A stretch of 64,000 bases of DNA from Aestuariicoccus sp032586235 (GCF_032586235.1 NZ_JAWHTD010000007.1:1-64000); one strand, 5' to 3'. Shown: positions 1-9,195, counted from the first letter of the stretch. The notes: a model not told the origin generated them from the letters alone. Numbers and translations: made by a program.

Positions 1-84
1 CGCCCACCTCAGAGCGCTTTGGACCGTCATCATCGGTTGGTTGTTCGCCGACCTGCACACGCCCAACACACAAAATCCCCGCCT

Positions 85-900
85 TCAGTCCGCCTGAAGG
101 CGTTGTTCAAACCCGACTATTGAGCTGTAGGACTTTCCCCGTTCTTTGAGACGTTTTGCAACGGGCTTCAAAGCCGGATCGTGACAGGCGGCGGCGAGCG
201 CGGCCTGGAACGGCACATGGCGCAAAGAGCATCGTCCCTTCGCAATGGTTCTCTTGCCTCGCATCGCCACGCTGTCATATGGGATCGGCGCCAGACCGGC
301 CATGGAAGCGGCTTCGCCTGACGTCAACTGACAGAGTTCGGGCAATGCGGCGATCAACATCGCCGCAAAGACGGGACCTAAACCCGGGTATAGATCGCAG
401 CAGTTTCGCTTTCTTGGCAAGTGGCCCGACCTGCGCGATGACATTTTCGATCCGCCGTTCGATGGCATTGATCTGGGTGTCGAGCACGTCTTTCAGATCG
501 TCATCCGGGCCTCGAGATCGACAGAGACGCCCCTCTTCGTCCGGCCGCTTATCTGGGCTTTGCGCCCTTTCCGCAGGTCGACGAGCTGCCCCGCCCGCGT
601 GGTCAAGGTTCTGAGAATACGTCGATTCTCATCTGGCTCCTCTCGCCCGGCCGCAAGTCTGAACGCCACGAACCGTGCGACGGGCTCCGCATCGATCCGG
701 TCAGTCTTCGCCCGAGTGCCTCTGGACGGCGCGAACGCCTTGATCTGTGATGGAGATCGCCGGACGGCGACAATCCCTGCGGCGACAAGTTCTGTCCTGA
801 GTACCCATTCACGGCCACCCTCCGCCAAAAATCCAACTTTGACCGCACCGGGTATCTGACGGAGCATTGCCACCTGCGAACTATGGCCTTCTGCCGTGTA
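85..900 (-). pseudogene. IS110-family transposase remnant, frameshifted
   Basis: Three consecutive minus-strand reading frames together give an IS110/IS116/IS902-type transposase. The N-terminal part (about 900 to 493) contains AKTDRIDAEPVARF, a hallmark of the IS110 DEDD catalytic domain. The middle part (about 487 to 380) has the helical spacer ending in LLRSIPG. The C-terminal part (about 400 to 85) has PGLGPVFAAMLIAALPEL, then SMAGLAPIPYDS and MRGKRTIAKGR, the helix-hairpin-helix and serine-containing C-terminal domain. At least two frameshifts separate the pieces, and the usual last residues are missing, so it should be inactive. IS110 elements usually lack terminal inverted repeats, and none was identified. 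It lies downstream of the GTPase gene and supports this being an accessory region. The exact left end is uncertain. Confidence 0.8.
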
Positions 901-1029
901 GGAATGTCGGAACCACCGCTGGTCACCAAGGCAGAGGCTATGTGCCTGATGAGATCGTGGCGCCTGAGGCCGCCTTCGGAAGGTACTGACGGCCACACCT
1001 AGTCGCCGTGACATGGCCCAGGCGAGAAG

Positions 1030-1917
1030 TCATGGTTTCGCATGGACAAGGCTCTGCACAAGCTCCGCGTCGAACAGCGCTCTCGCTCCGATGCAGACCA
1101 CGCCGACATCGTGCGGCCCTTCCGCGGCCTCAACCTCATATCGCTCGCCAACGACATGAATCAGCGCGAGCCCCTCTTTGGTTCGAACGTAGCCTTTGGC
1201 GCGGGTGATCGAAGCGGCCTCGGCAAGCGACCGGGCGAGGTCTTCGGCGTCAATGATGCGATCCGGCGACAAAACCGTGCTGGCGAAGGCGCTTTTCGAC
1301 CCTTCGGCAGTTCCGTGGCGACCGGCAAGCGGGGTTCCTCCGACCAACGCCTCCAGCGGAATCTGCCCATGGGCGACGCATAGAACAATCGCCCGCGACG
1401 CCCGCGCTTTCAGCCAATTCTCGACTGCGACAAGCCTTTCCGAGCCAACCAGATCAGTCTTGGTTACTAGCAGGATGTCCGCCTGCTCCAGTTGCCGCAG
1501 CACCGTGTCGCTGAGATACTTGTTGGACGCGTTGCGCTGGATTTGCTCGGCGTCCGCCAGCACGACGCTCGCATCCGGGCGCAGCCCATCGACAAGGCCC
1601 ACAGTCGTGATAATCGACCCGGGCAAGGCCACGCCGGAGGCCTCGAGCAGCACGTGATCGAACCCAGGCTTGCTGTCGCGGATGTCTTCCAGAACGCCGA
1701 TCATGTCACCGCCAAAGGCGCAGCAGACGCAGCCGCCCGAGATCGACATTAGCCCGTCTTCCTCGGCCTCGATCAGGTCCTCGTCGATCGCCAGCGCGCC
1801 GAATTCGTTGACCAGGACCGCCAACCGCAAGCCATTCGCATTGCGCAGCAGGTGATTGATCAACGTCGTCTTTCCCGCGCCGAGGTAGCCGGAGATGACA
1901 GTGACCGGCAGCTTCAT
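1030..1917 (-). CDS. COG0523 / CobW-family GTPase, probable metallochaperone
   Basis: This 295-residue G3E-family P-loop GTPase has Walker A GYLGAGKT at residues 10-17, the metal-binding CxCC signature GGCVCC with cysteines 63, 65 and 66, the switch stretch LLEASGVALPG near 90-100 and the guanine-specificity motif TKTDL at 152-156. A CobW C-terminal domain covers about 215-290. Members of COG0523 bind Zn, Co or Fe and are thought to pass metal to client enzymes. Its ATG overlaps the stop codon of the upstream amidohydrolase by one base (TGATG), so the two are translationally coupled. The obvious inference is that the amidohydrolase is its client. No cobalamin genes are adjacent, so a cobW name is not warranted. 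Confidence 0.88.
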   Translation of the reverse strand: MKLPVTVISGYLGAGKTTLINHLLRNANGLRLAVLVNEFGALAIDEDLIEAEEDGLMSISGGCVCCAFGGDMIGVLEDIRDSKPGFDHVLLEASGVALPGSIITTVGLVDGLRPDASVVLADAEQIQRNASNKYLSDTVLRQLEQADILLVTKTDLVGSERLVAVENWLKARASRAIVLCVAHGQIPLEALVGGTPLAGRHGTAEGSKSAFASTVLSPDRIIDAEDLARSLAEAASITRAKGYVRTKEGLALIHVVGERYEVEAAEGPHDVGVVCIGARALFDAELVQSLVHAKP

Positions 1918-3560
1918 CAGATGCCCGACGCCTCGAAGATGCGCCCGCCCTGCACGGTACCCCAGACGCCGATATCCTTCAGGCTTTCAGGCGTGGCTTC
2001 GGTCGGATCGTCCTGAAGCACGGCGAAATCGGCCCGCTTGCCGGTCTCAATGGAGCCGATGCGGTCGTCCATTTTCATGGTGATCGCCGCCCCCATCGTG
2101 ACCGCGTAGAGCGCCTCGGCCACGCTGATCCGCTGCGCTTCACCCTGCGTGCGGCCCGACGCGGTTTGCCGGGTTGCCGCCGCACTCGCGGTGAAGAGCG
2201 GGCCAAGCGGCGTGACCGGCGCGTCGGAGTGAATCGCCATCGGCACGCCTGCGTCCAACGCGGTGCGGCAGGCATTCATGCGTTCCGCCCGTTCCGGACC
2301 GACGGTCAGGCGGTAGTGCTCGTCCCCCCAATAGTAGTGATGGTTGGCAAAGAGGTTCACGCACATCCCCAGTCGCCCCATCTTGCGGAACTGTGCCTCG
2401 GATGCGAGCTGGCAATGCTGAAGAGTGAAGCGGTGGTCGAAATCGGGGTGTTTTCGCAGGGCGGCCTCCAGCGTTTCGATGGTCAGCTGGGTCGCCTCGT
2501 CGCCGTTGGTGTGAGTGTGCACCTGCACCCCCGCCGCCAGCGCACGCTCGTAGATCTCTGCCAGTTGGTCGGGAGCAACGTACCACAGCCCGTTGGGCGC
2601 CCCGTTGTAGTAGCCGGGCCATTGCAGACGTGCGGAAAAGCCCTGGATCGACCCATCGGCAACCACCTTGATCTTGCCCAGCTCCAGCCGGTCGGTGGAC
2701 CGGTCGGTCAGCGACGCGGTGTAGTCGACCAGTTCCTGCGGTTCGATGCCGAAATTGATACGAAAGGCGACAAGACAGACGGGGAATTGCGCCTCACCCG
2801 TCACCCGCTCGAACATGGCCACGAGATCGTCGTTCAGCTGTTGGCCGAGATCGGAGGACGTGGTCACCCCGGCCCGCACGCAAAGCCGCGCGTAGTTGCG
2901 CAGCCCGTTCTCGTCAGTGGCGAGAAAGGCGCGGTCCATACCGACGTGCTTGCCTGCGGGCATGATGATCTCGGGGCTTTTCAACTCGCCCGTGGGCAGC
3001 CCGTCCTCGCCCAGCGGAATGCCCGGATGATTGGTGCCTTCCTTGAGAAGCCCGGCCAGTTCCAGCCCCTTGGTGTTGACGTTCAGAATATGGCCCGAGG
3101 CATGCAGCACCCCGACGGGCCGCGTCTTCGACACCCGGTCGAGGTCGTGACGCGACACGCGCACGTTGCCCATGTAGATCGGGTCGAGCCCCCAGCCAAG
3201 CAGCGGTGCGTCCTGATCCCCTGTCCGGCTCTCCGCCTCGCTGAGCCGCGCGATCACCTCGTCCACGGTTTTCAGACCCGACCAGGTCCCGCCATCGGGG
3301 TCCATCCGGTCGAACCAGCCGACGTAGGTGAAGGACCACAGCGCCCCTTCCATCGTATGAGCATGGCCCTCCACCAGCCCCGGCATGACCACGAGATCGG
3401 CAAAACGGTCGTCGAGCGTGTAATCGCCCCACCCCGCCAGTTCCTCCAGAGTGCCTGCCCCAAGGATACGCCCATCGCGCACCGCGACATGGCTGACTAC
3501 GGGGCGATTGGGGTTCATGGTGATGATTTTTCGGGCGGAGAAGATGGTGGTCTGTGTCAT
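1917..3560 (-). CDS. YtcJ/AepA-type metal-dependent amidohydrolase
   Basis: This 547-residue protein of the amidohydrolase_3 group has the first metal-binding HxH in GLVEGHAHTMEG (H66, H68). Further on are VHTHTNGDEATQ, with the HTHTNGD stretch usual in this group, and HSDAPVTPLGP, carrying the late catalytic aspartate. The N-terminal composite beta-sandwich begins at residue 5. These enzymes hydrolyse C-N bonds in amides or cyclic compounds, but substrates of most YtcJ-type members are unknown. No signal peptide is seen, so it should be cytoplasmic. It leads a two-gene minus-strand operon with the COG0523 GTPase and is divergent from a LysR regulator 107 bases away, which may control it. The start follows GAGG-type spacing and matches family length. 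Confidence 0.88.
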   Translation of the reverse strand: MTQTTIFSARKIITMNPNRPVVSHVAVRDGRILGAGTLEELAGWGDYTLDDRFADLVVMPGLVEGHAHTMEGALWSFTYVGWFDRMDPDGGTWSGLKTVDEVIARLSEAESRTGDQDAPLLGWGLDPIYMGNVRVSRHDLDRVSKTRPVGVLHASGHILNVNTKGLELAGLLKEGTNHPGIPLGEDGLPTGELKSPEIIMPAGKHVGMDRAFLATDENGLRNYARLCVRAGVTTSSDLGQQLNDDLVAMFERVTGEAQFPVCLVAFRINFGIEPQELVDYTASLTDRSTDRLELGKIKVVADGSIQGFSARLQWPGYYNGAPNGLWYVAPDQLAEIYERALAAGVQVHTHTNGDEATQLTIETLEAALRKHPDFDHRFTLQHCQLASEAQFRKMGRLGMCVNLFANHHYYWGDEHYRLTVGPERAERMNACRTALDAGVPMAIHSDAPVTPLGPLFTASAAATRQTASGRTQGEAQRISVAEALYAVTMGAAITMKMDDRIGSIETGKRADFAVLQDDPTEATPESLKDIGVWGTVQGGRIFEASGI

Positions 3561-3615
3561 CTCGAACTCTTTCCTCGGTCTGTCACTGAAAAATGCTAGC
3601 CAGCTTCGCTTGTTT

Positions 3616-3655
3616 GGAAAAATGTTATTAACTGACCACTAAGCGCTATTTTTCC
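3616..3655. promoter_or_regulatory. Candidate operator: 8-bp inverted repeat between divergent genes
   Basis: Perfect arms GGAAAAAT (3616-3623) and ATTTTTCC (3648-3655) flank a 24-base AT-rich centre in the 107-base spacer between the amidohydrolase and the LysR gene. Position and symmetry suit a LysR-type regulator acting on the divergent pair. The right arm lies just upstream of the LysR start region. No footprint or conserved motif supports it beyond symmetry. Confidence 0.35.
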
Positions 3656-3667
3656 GAGGATTGAGCC

Positions 3668-4633
3668 ATGCTGAACTTCACCCTCAAGCAGCTGCGCTAC
3701 GTGGAAGCCGCCGGTCGGCTGCGCTCCATCGCCAAGGCGGCGGCGGAATTGTCGATCTCGCAATCCTCGATCACGGCGGCCATCGACACGCTGGAGACAT
3801 GGCTCGACTACGACCTCTTCGTGCGCACGCCGGCCAAGGGGATACAGCCGACGCCCGCCGGGGCCAATGCGCTTGAGTTGATCCGCAACCTTCTCGATCA
3901 AGCGCGCCAGTTCGATGCAGAGTTGCGCTCGGTCGGGGGCGATGCTGCCGGGCTGGTGCGGATCGCCTGCTATGCCACGGCGGCGCCCGCTTTCCTGCCG
4001 CCGATCCTGCGCAGCATCAACCGGGACTTTCCTCAGATGTCGGTGCAGATCCTGGAAGGCAACATGGAGACCATCGCGAACTTTCTTGACGAGGGTAAGG
4101 CGGACCTCGCCTTCACCTATCCCCGCGTGCTCAACGCCGGGCATGACTTTCTGCCACTCTTTCAGCCGCCGCCCTTCGCGCTGATCTCGACAGATGACCC
4201 CATGTCCGCAAGAAAGAGCGTCACTTTGAAGGAACTTTCCTGCAAGCCAATGGTCTTGCTCGACCTTCCGCTGACGCGAGACTATTTCTTTGGGCTTTTC
4301 AGCGCCTGCGGCTGCACTCCACAAATCGCCCACTCCACACGCTCGGCCGAGATCGCCCGCGCGCTGGTTTCAGGCGGGTTCGGTTACACCATTCTCAACA
4401 TCCGGCCTCAGCCCGACCAGGACGAGAACGCGCGATACCGTGCCGTTCCCATCCGCGATGCCAACGAGGTCGAGTGGTTTGGCATCGCCACCATCGCGAA
4501 CGTTCGGCGCCCGAAGATCGTGCAGACCTTCATGGACGTCTGCGCCGGCCTGCAAAAGGACGGCGCCTTCGACGCGCTGGCGGTGCGGCCACAAGCCAAT
4601 AACCCCAAAATACCGAGGAATAGCGGGCAATAA
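3668..4633 (+). CDS. LysR-family transcriptional regulator
   Basis: This 321-residue LTTR has an N-terminal winged helix-turn-helix at about residues 3-62 (LKQLRYVEAAG, then AAAELSISQSSITAAIDTLE) and a periplasmic-binding-fold effector domain from about 90 to 300. It is divergent from the YtcJ amidohydrolase and 76 bases upstream of the ABC transporter operon in the same direction. It is therefore placed to sense the transported or degraded compound and to regulate both transcription units. The ATG at 3668 is the first start consistent with the HTH beginning near the N terminus. A GAGGA ribosome site lies about 10 bases upstream. The effector is unknown. Confidence 0.9.
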   Translation: MLNFTLKQLRYVEAAGRLRSIAKAAAELSISQSSITAAIDTLETWLDYDLFVRTPAKGIQPTPAGANALELIRNLLDQARQFDAELRSVGGDAAGLVRIACYATAAPAFLPPILRSINRDFPQMSVQILEGNMETIANFLDEGKADLAFTYPRVLNAGHDFLPLFQPPPFALISTDDPMSARKSVTLKELSCKPMVLLDLPLTRDYFFGLFSACGCTPQIAHSTRSAEIARALVSGGFGYTILNIRPQPDQDENARYRAVPIRDANEVEWFGIATIANVRRPKIVQTFMDVCAGLQKDGAFDALAVRPQANNPKIPRNSGQ

Positions 4634-4709
4634 ATCTGTTTTTTGCGGGAATGAGAATGATCTACGCTCGATTCTAAAAACGAGAAAAGCCAACAAGGAG
4701 TGATACAAC

Positions 4710-6287
4710 GTGAAACACCATCTGAAGCGTTTTCTGGCAGCGTCCGCGACGGCGGCCCTGCTTGCCACCGGGGCCACGGCCCAAGAGACCCCAAAATCGG
4801 GCGGTACACTGGTCGCTGCACTGACCGGCACGCCGCGCGTTCTGAACCCGGCGGTGCAGTCGGGCATCGTCACCGGCCTCGTCGGGGCGCAGCTCTTCGC
4901 CGCCCCACTGCGCTATGACGACGGCTGGAACCCGCAGCCCTACCTCGCCAAAAGCTGGGAGATCAGCGACGACGGCCTCAAGGTCACGCTGAACCTGCAG
5001 GAAGACGCCACCTTCCACGACGGTGAGCCGATTAAATCCTCGGACATCGCTTTTTCGGTCAAGATCATTCAGGAATACCATCCTTTCAAATCCATGTTCG
5101 CCCCGGTCACCTCGGTGGATACGCCGGATGAGCATACCGCCGTTCTGAACCTCGCCCATCCGCACCCCGCGCTGATGCTCGCGATGTCCGGGCAGCTGAT
5201 GTCGATCATCCCCGAGCACATATACGGCGACGGTCAGGACCCCAAGAACCATCCCCGCAACAACGAAGATGTCGTGGGCTCCGGTCCCTTCAAGCTGGTG
5301 GAGTTCAAGCCGGGCGAGCACGTGATCATGGAGCGCTATGACGGTTATTGGGAGGAAGGTCTGCCCTACCTCGACCGGATCGTCGCGCGGATCATTCCCG
5401 ACAGCTCGTCGCGCACCATCGCTCTGGAGAACGGCGAACTGCATCTGTCCACGTTCGAAGCGGAGCCGACGCTGGTGAACCGCATGATGAATGCCGATGG
5501 CATCAGCGTCTCCGGCGACGGTTATGGCGGCATCGGCCCCATCGACTGGCTGGCGATGAACACCACGCGCGGTCCGCTGCAGGATGTGCGCGTGCGTCAG
5601 GCCATCGCCTATTCCATCGACAAGAACTTCATCCACAAGGCGATCATGCGCGGCACCGCCAAAGACGCACTGACTGGCGTGCACCCGGACAGTCCGCTCT
5701 ACAACGCGAACGTCGATGCCTATGATCTGGACCTGGACAAAGCCAACGCCCTGCTCGACGAGGCAGGCTTTCCGATGGAAGACGGCAAGCGGTTCGACAT
5801 CACGATGGAGCTGGTGCCGTTCCCCGGCTACAAGCCTCAGACCGAGTATATCAAGCAGGCTCTGTCGAAGGTCGGCATCAACGTGACGATCGAATCCGTG
5901 CCGGATTTCCCCAGCTGGGCCAAGCTGATGGGAACGATGGATTTCGACATGTCGCTCGACAGTGTCTACAACTGGGGTGACCCGGTGATCGGCGTGAACC
6001 GGACCTACATGACCTCCAACATCGCCAAGGGCGTGTGGTCGAACACGCAAGGGTATTCCAATGCCCGTGTCGACGAACTCCTGGAGATGGCCGCGCAAGA
6101 GAACGACCAGGACAAGCGCAAGGCGCTCTATGCGGAGTTTCAGGAGATCGTGAACGAAGAGGTTCCGATCTATTACCTGAACGCCGTGCCAATGCACACG
6201 TTCTACTCCGACAAGGTCGGCAATCCGCCGATCGGCGGCATCTGGTCCACGTCCTCGCCGATGGACCGCGTGTGGCTGAGGGATTGA
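4710..6287 (+). CDS. ABC transporter substrate-binding protein, family 5
   Basis: This 525-residue extracytoplasmic solute-binding protein of the SBP_bac_5 family is the group that serves dipeptides, oligopeptides, opines, nickel and related solutes. A signal peptide is clear (positively charged MKHHLKR, hydrophobic core, likely cleavage after ATA before QETPK). The mature part has typical SBP_5 features such as WEISDDGLKVTLNLQEDATFHDG and DVRVRQAIAYSIDK. No lipobox cysteine is seen, so it is probably soluble in the periplasm. The GTG start at 4710 is chosen because AAGGAG lies 9 bases upstream and the signal peptide begins there. It heads a seven-gene operon with two permeases, two ATPases, a flavin-binding protein and a deaminase-like hydrolase. 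The ligand cannot be told from sequence. Confidence 0.93.
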   Translation: MKHHLKRFLAASATAALLATGATAQETPKSGGTLVAALTGTPRVLNPAVQSGIVTGLVGAQLFAAPLRYDDGWNPQPYLAKSWEISDDGLKVTLNLQEDATFHDGEPIKSSDIAFSVKIIQEYHPFKSMFAPVTSVDTPDEHTAVLNLAHPHPALMLAMSGQLMSIIPEHIYGDGQDPKNHPRNNEDVVGSGPFKLVEFKPGEHVIMERYDGYWEEGLPYLDRIVARIIPDSSSRTIALENGELHLSTFEAEPTLVNRMMNADGISVSGDGYGGIGPIDWLAMNTTRGPLQDVRVRQAIAYSIDKNFIHKAIMRGTAKDALTGVHPDSPLYNANVDAYDLDLDKANALLDEAGFPMEDGKRFDITMELVPFPGYKPQTEYIKQALSKVGINVTIESVPDFPSWAKLMGTMDFDMSLDSVYNWGDPVIGVNRTYMTSNIAKGVWSNTQGYSNARVDELLEMAAQENDQDKRKALYAEFQEIVNEEVPIYYLNAVPMHTFYSDKVGNPPIGGIWSTSSPMDRVWLRD

Positions 6288-6300
6288 TCTGAAGTGAACC

Positions 6301-6325
6301 GGGCGGACCGGCTTCCGGTCCGCCC
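6301..6325 (+). promoter_or_regulatory. Intercistronic stem-loop between binding protein and permease genes
   Basis: Perfect 11-bp stem GGGCGGACCGG / CCGGTCCGCCC with a 3-base loop (CTT), 13 bases after the binding-protein stop and 35 bases before the permease start. No T tract follows, so it is not a classical terminator. Hairpins here in ABC operons commonly protect the binding-protein mRNA and raise its level over the membrane subunits. That role is inferred. Confidence 0.6.
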
Positions 6326-6359
6326 ATCCAGCGACACATGCGCATAAGGATCACGGGAC

Positions 6360-7337
6360 TTGGACTTCATCCGAACCATCGCGACGCGCCTCTTCTACGC
6401 AGTCGCCCTGCTGCTGGCGGTACTTGTGCTCAACTTCACGTTGATCCACCTGGCCCCGGGGGACGTTGCGGATACGATCGCGCAGTCGATGGGTGGGGCC
6501 GACGAAGAAATTCTCGACCGTATCCGGGCTGATTACGGACTGGACCAGCCGTTTTTGATCCAGCTTGGCAGCTACATGGCGCGGGTCCTGCGCTTTGACC
6601 TGGGCTATTCCTTTTTCTACTCCATGCCGGTCACCGAGCTGATCCTGCAGCGCCTGCCCGCGACGCTGCTGTTGGTCTTTCTGGCACAGCTGCTGGCGCT
6701 GATCGTGGGCGTGGTGCTGGGCGTGATCTCGGCCCGGCGGCCCAACGGCATCCTGTCGCATTTCGTGACCTTCTTCGCCCTCTTCGGCTATTCTGCGCCG
6801 GTCTTCTGGACGGGCATCCTATTGCTCATCGCCTTCTCGCTGAAGATCCAGTGGTTCCCGGTGGCGGGTATGCGCGACGTCACGCTGATCGGCGGCTTCT
6901 GGGCGCATTTTTGGGATGTGGCACGCCACCTTGTCCTTCCGGTCATCACGCTGTCGTCGATCTTTATCGCCCTCTATTCCCGCCTGTCGCGCGCGACCAT
7001 GATGGAGACGCTGGGCAGCGACTATGTTCGCACCGCCAAAGCCAAGGGGCTCTCCACACGGTCCGTCGTCTACAAGCACGCGCTCAAGAACGCGCTTTCG
7101 CCGGTGATCACGCTCGCGGGCCTGCAATTCTCCGCGGTCGTCTCCGGCGCGGTGCTGGTCGAGACAGTCTTTGCCTGGCCCGGCCTCGGCACACTCGCCT
7201 TCCAGTCGATAATCGCCCGCGATACGCCGACGATCCTCGGGATCCTGTTCTTTTCCGCGCTGATGGTGATCGTCGGGAACCTGCTGACAGACTTTGCGCT
7301 CCGCGCGGTCGATCCCAGAATGAGAGGCCGGGGATGA
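6360..7337 (+). CDS. ABC transporter permease, DppB/OppB type
   Basis: This 325-residue inner-membrane permease has six predicted transmembrane segments. The first covers about residues 8-30 (LFYAVALLLAVLVLNFTLIHLAPGD begins just inside it). The conserved cytoplasmic EAA-type loop YVRTAKAKGLSTRSVVYKHALKNAL contacts the ATPases. The LAPGD motif after TM1 is typical of DppB-like subunits. The start is TTG at 6360, with AAGGA about 10 bases upstream; no ATG gives a complete TM1. It is translationally coupled to the second permease through an ATGA overlap. It should form the channel with that subunit. Confidence 0.92.
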   Translation: MDFIRTIATRLFYAVALLLAVLVLNFTLIHLAPGDVADTIAQSMGGADEEILDRIRADYGLDQPFLIQLGSYMARVLRFDLGYSFFYSMPVTELILQRLPATLLLVFLAQLLALIVGVVLGVISARRPNGILSHFVTFFALFGYSAPVFWTGILLLIAFSLKIQWFPVAGMRDVTLIGGFWAHFWDVARHLVLPVITLSSIFIALYSRLSRATMMETLGSDYVRTAKAKGLSTRSVVYKHALKNALSPVITLAGLQFSAVVSGAVLVETVFAWPGLGTLAFQSIIARDTPTILGILFFSALMVIVGNLLTDFALRAVDPRMRGRG

Positions 7338-8209
7338 CCGACCAATCGACAGAAGCAACCATCAAGGCGCAATCGCCGCTTTCCGAAGCCTGGAACATGT
7401 TCCGGCGCAACCACGCCGCGATGGCGGGGCTGATCGTGCTCTGCCTGATCGTGCTGGGCGCGATCTTTGGTCCCTACCTCTATCCAGGGCAACCGTTCGA
7501 GATGGCCTGGGCCCCCTTCTCTCCTCCCGGCGTGGACGGGTTCCTGCTGGGCACCGATTACCTTGGCCGCGACCTGCTGGCGCAGATCATCCATGGGGCG
7601 CGGGTCACCCTGATCATCGGGCTCTCTGCTGCCATCGTAACGGTGGTCATCGGCGTGACCATCGGCGCGCTGGCAGGCTTTTATGGCGGGCTGGTTGAGG
7701 AAGCGCTGATGCGCTTCACCGAGTTTTTCCAGGTGCTGCCCACGCTGCTGTTCTCCATGGTGATCGTGGCGCTCTTCGGGGCCAGTCTACCGATGATCAC
7801 CCTCGCCATCGGACTTGTCAGCTGGACCGCCGTGGCGCGGATCACCCGCGCTGAATTCCTGCGCATCCGAGAGTTGGAGTACGTCATGGCCAGCCGCGCC
7901 TCTGGCGCCTCGGGGCTGAAACTGATGTTCCGAGTGATCTTGCCCAACGCGCTGCCGCCGATCATCGTACAATCCGCCCTGATGGTCGGCTCTGCGATCC
8001 TCTTCGAGGCAGGGCTGTCGTTCCTCGGCCTCACCGACCCCAACGTCATCAGCTGGGGCCAGATAATCGGATCGAACCGGCAATACATTCTGGAAAGCGG
8101 CTTTACCGTGACGATCCCCGGCCTTGCGATCTTCATCACCGTTCTGGCGATCAGCCTTGTCGGCGACGGGCTGAACGACGCACTCAATCCCCGCCTGAGG
8201 CAGCGCTGA
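7334..8209 (+). CDS. ABC transporter permease, DppC/OppC type
   Basis: This 291-residue second permease has an OppC N-terminal segment (WNMFRRNHAAMAGLIVL), the periplasmic segment with LGTDYLGRDLLAQIIHGAR that is diagnostic of DppC-like subunits, and six transmembrane helices. The EAA-type loop is EYVMASRASGASGLKLMFRVILPNA. The ATG at 7334 overlaps the preceding stop (ATGA), and its own stop overlaps the next start (TGATG), so the operon is tightly coupled. An open frame extends further upstream but is only the antisense-free shadow of the first permease. Confidence 0.92.
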   Translation: MTDQSTEATIKAQSPLSEAWNMFRRNHAAMAGLIVLCLIVLGAIFGPYLYPGQPFEMAWAPFSPPGVDGFLLGTDYLGRDLLAQIIHGARVTLIIGLSAAIVTVVIGVTIGALAGFYGGLVEEALMRFTEFFQVLPTLLFSMVIVALFGASLPMITLAIGLVSWTAVARITRAEFLRIRELEYVMASRASGASGLKLMFRVILPNALPPIIVQSALMVGSAILFEAGLSFLGLTDPNVISWGQIIGSNRQYILESGFTVTIPGLAIFITVLAISLVGDGLNDALNPRLRQR

Positions 8210-9195
8210 TGGAACCGCTTCTAAAGGTCGAAAATCTGCGGATCGAGCTGGCGACGCGTGCGGGTGTGGCGCCAGTGATTGACGACCTCAGTTTCGAGCT
8301 GGGGCATGGCGAGAACATCTCCTTCGTCGGCGAAAGCGGATGCGGCAAATCCATGACCGCGCTTGCCATCATGGGGCTCTTGCCCGAACGGGTTGGACGG
8401 ATCGCATCGGGCAGGATCATCTTCAACGGTGAGGATCTGACCAAGGCCAACGAGAAGCGCCTGCGAGACCTGCGCGGCAACGAAATCTCAATGATCTTCC
8501 AGGAACCGATGACCTCGCTCAACCCGGTCTACACCGTCGGCGAACAGATCGCCGAAGTGCTGCGCGAGCATGAGAAGCTTGGCAAGGCGGCGGCGCACAA
8601 CGCCGCCATCGAACTTCTGGACGCCGTGCGCATCCCCAACCCCAAGGGCCGCGTCAACGACTACCCCTTCCAGATGTCTGGCGGGCAGCGACAGCGCGTG
8701 ATGATCGCCATCGCTCTGGCCTGCAAACCGAAAATCCTGATCGCCGATGAGCCGACCACAGCCCTCGATGTGACGGTGCAGGCGCAAATCTTCGATCTGC
8801 TACGCGATCTGCGCAGGGAATTCGGCACCTCGATCATCATGATCACCCACGACATGGGCGCCGTGGCCGAGATGGCCGAGCGGATGATCGTCATGTATGC
8901 GGGACGCAAGGCCGAGGTCGGCCCGGTCAAGCAGATCATCGAACACGCACGGCACCCCTACACCAGGGGTCTTATCTCCTGCGTGCCGCACATCATGGCC
9001 GATCCGACGTTCGAGCGGGAGGAATTGACCGAAATCCCCGGAATCGTGCCGGGCCTTGGCGAATTCGGCCAGGACAAGTGCCTCTTTTCGGAGCGTTGCA
9101 GCATGGCCGTGGACAAATGTCTGCGCGCGCGCCCCCCAGAGGCCGCTTTTGCAAATGGTCAAAGCGCCGCCTGCTGGCGCGCGGAGGAGGTCTGA
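8209..9195 (+). CDS. ABC transporter ATP-binding protein, DppD/OppD type
   Basis: This 328-residue ATPase has Walker A GESGCGKS near residues 43-50, signature SGGQRQRVMIAIAL, Walker B ILIADEPTTALDVT and the switch histidine in MITHD. The C-terminal oligopeptide/dipeptide extension (HPYTRGLISCVPH and a cysteine-rich tail with CLFSERCSMAVDKC) is typical of DppD/OppD proteins, some of which bind an Fe-S cluster there. It pairs with the next ATPase to drive import through the two permeases. The start overlaps the previous stop by one base. Confidence 0.93.
   Translation: MEPLLKVENLRIELATRAGVAPVIDDLSFELGHGENISFVGESGCGKSMTALAIMGLLPERVGRIASGRIIFNGEDLTKANEKRLRDLRGNEISMIFQEPMTSLNPVYTVGEQIAEVLREHEKLGKAAAHNAAIELLDAVRIPNPKGRVNDYPFQMSGGQRQRVMIAIALACKPKILIADEPTTALDVTVQAQIFDLLRDLRREFGTSIIMITHDMGAVAEMAERMIVMYAGRKAEVGPVKQIIEHARHPYTRGLISCVPHIMADPTFEREELTEIPGIVPGLGEFGQDKCLFSERCSMAVDKCLRARPPEAAFANGQSAACWRAEEV

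Noticed and set aside
2..97. Possible C-terminal end of a plus-strand gene entering the window, with WTVIIGWLFADLHTPN
   Set aside because: Only 31 codons are visible and there is no recognisable domain; it may be noise next to the IS110 remnant.
2166..3599. Long plus-strand frame of 477 codons opposite the YtcJ-type amidohydrolase
   Set aside because: It is antisense to a well-supported gene and has no recognisable motif; such frames are common in high-GC genes.
4674..6197. Long minus-strand frame of 507 codons opposite the binding protein gene
   Set aside because: Antisense shadow: histidine- and arginine-rich composition, no motif, no ribosome site.
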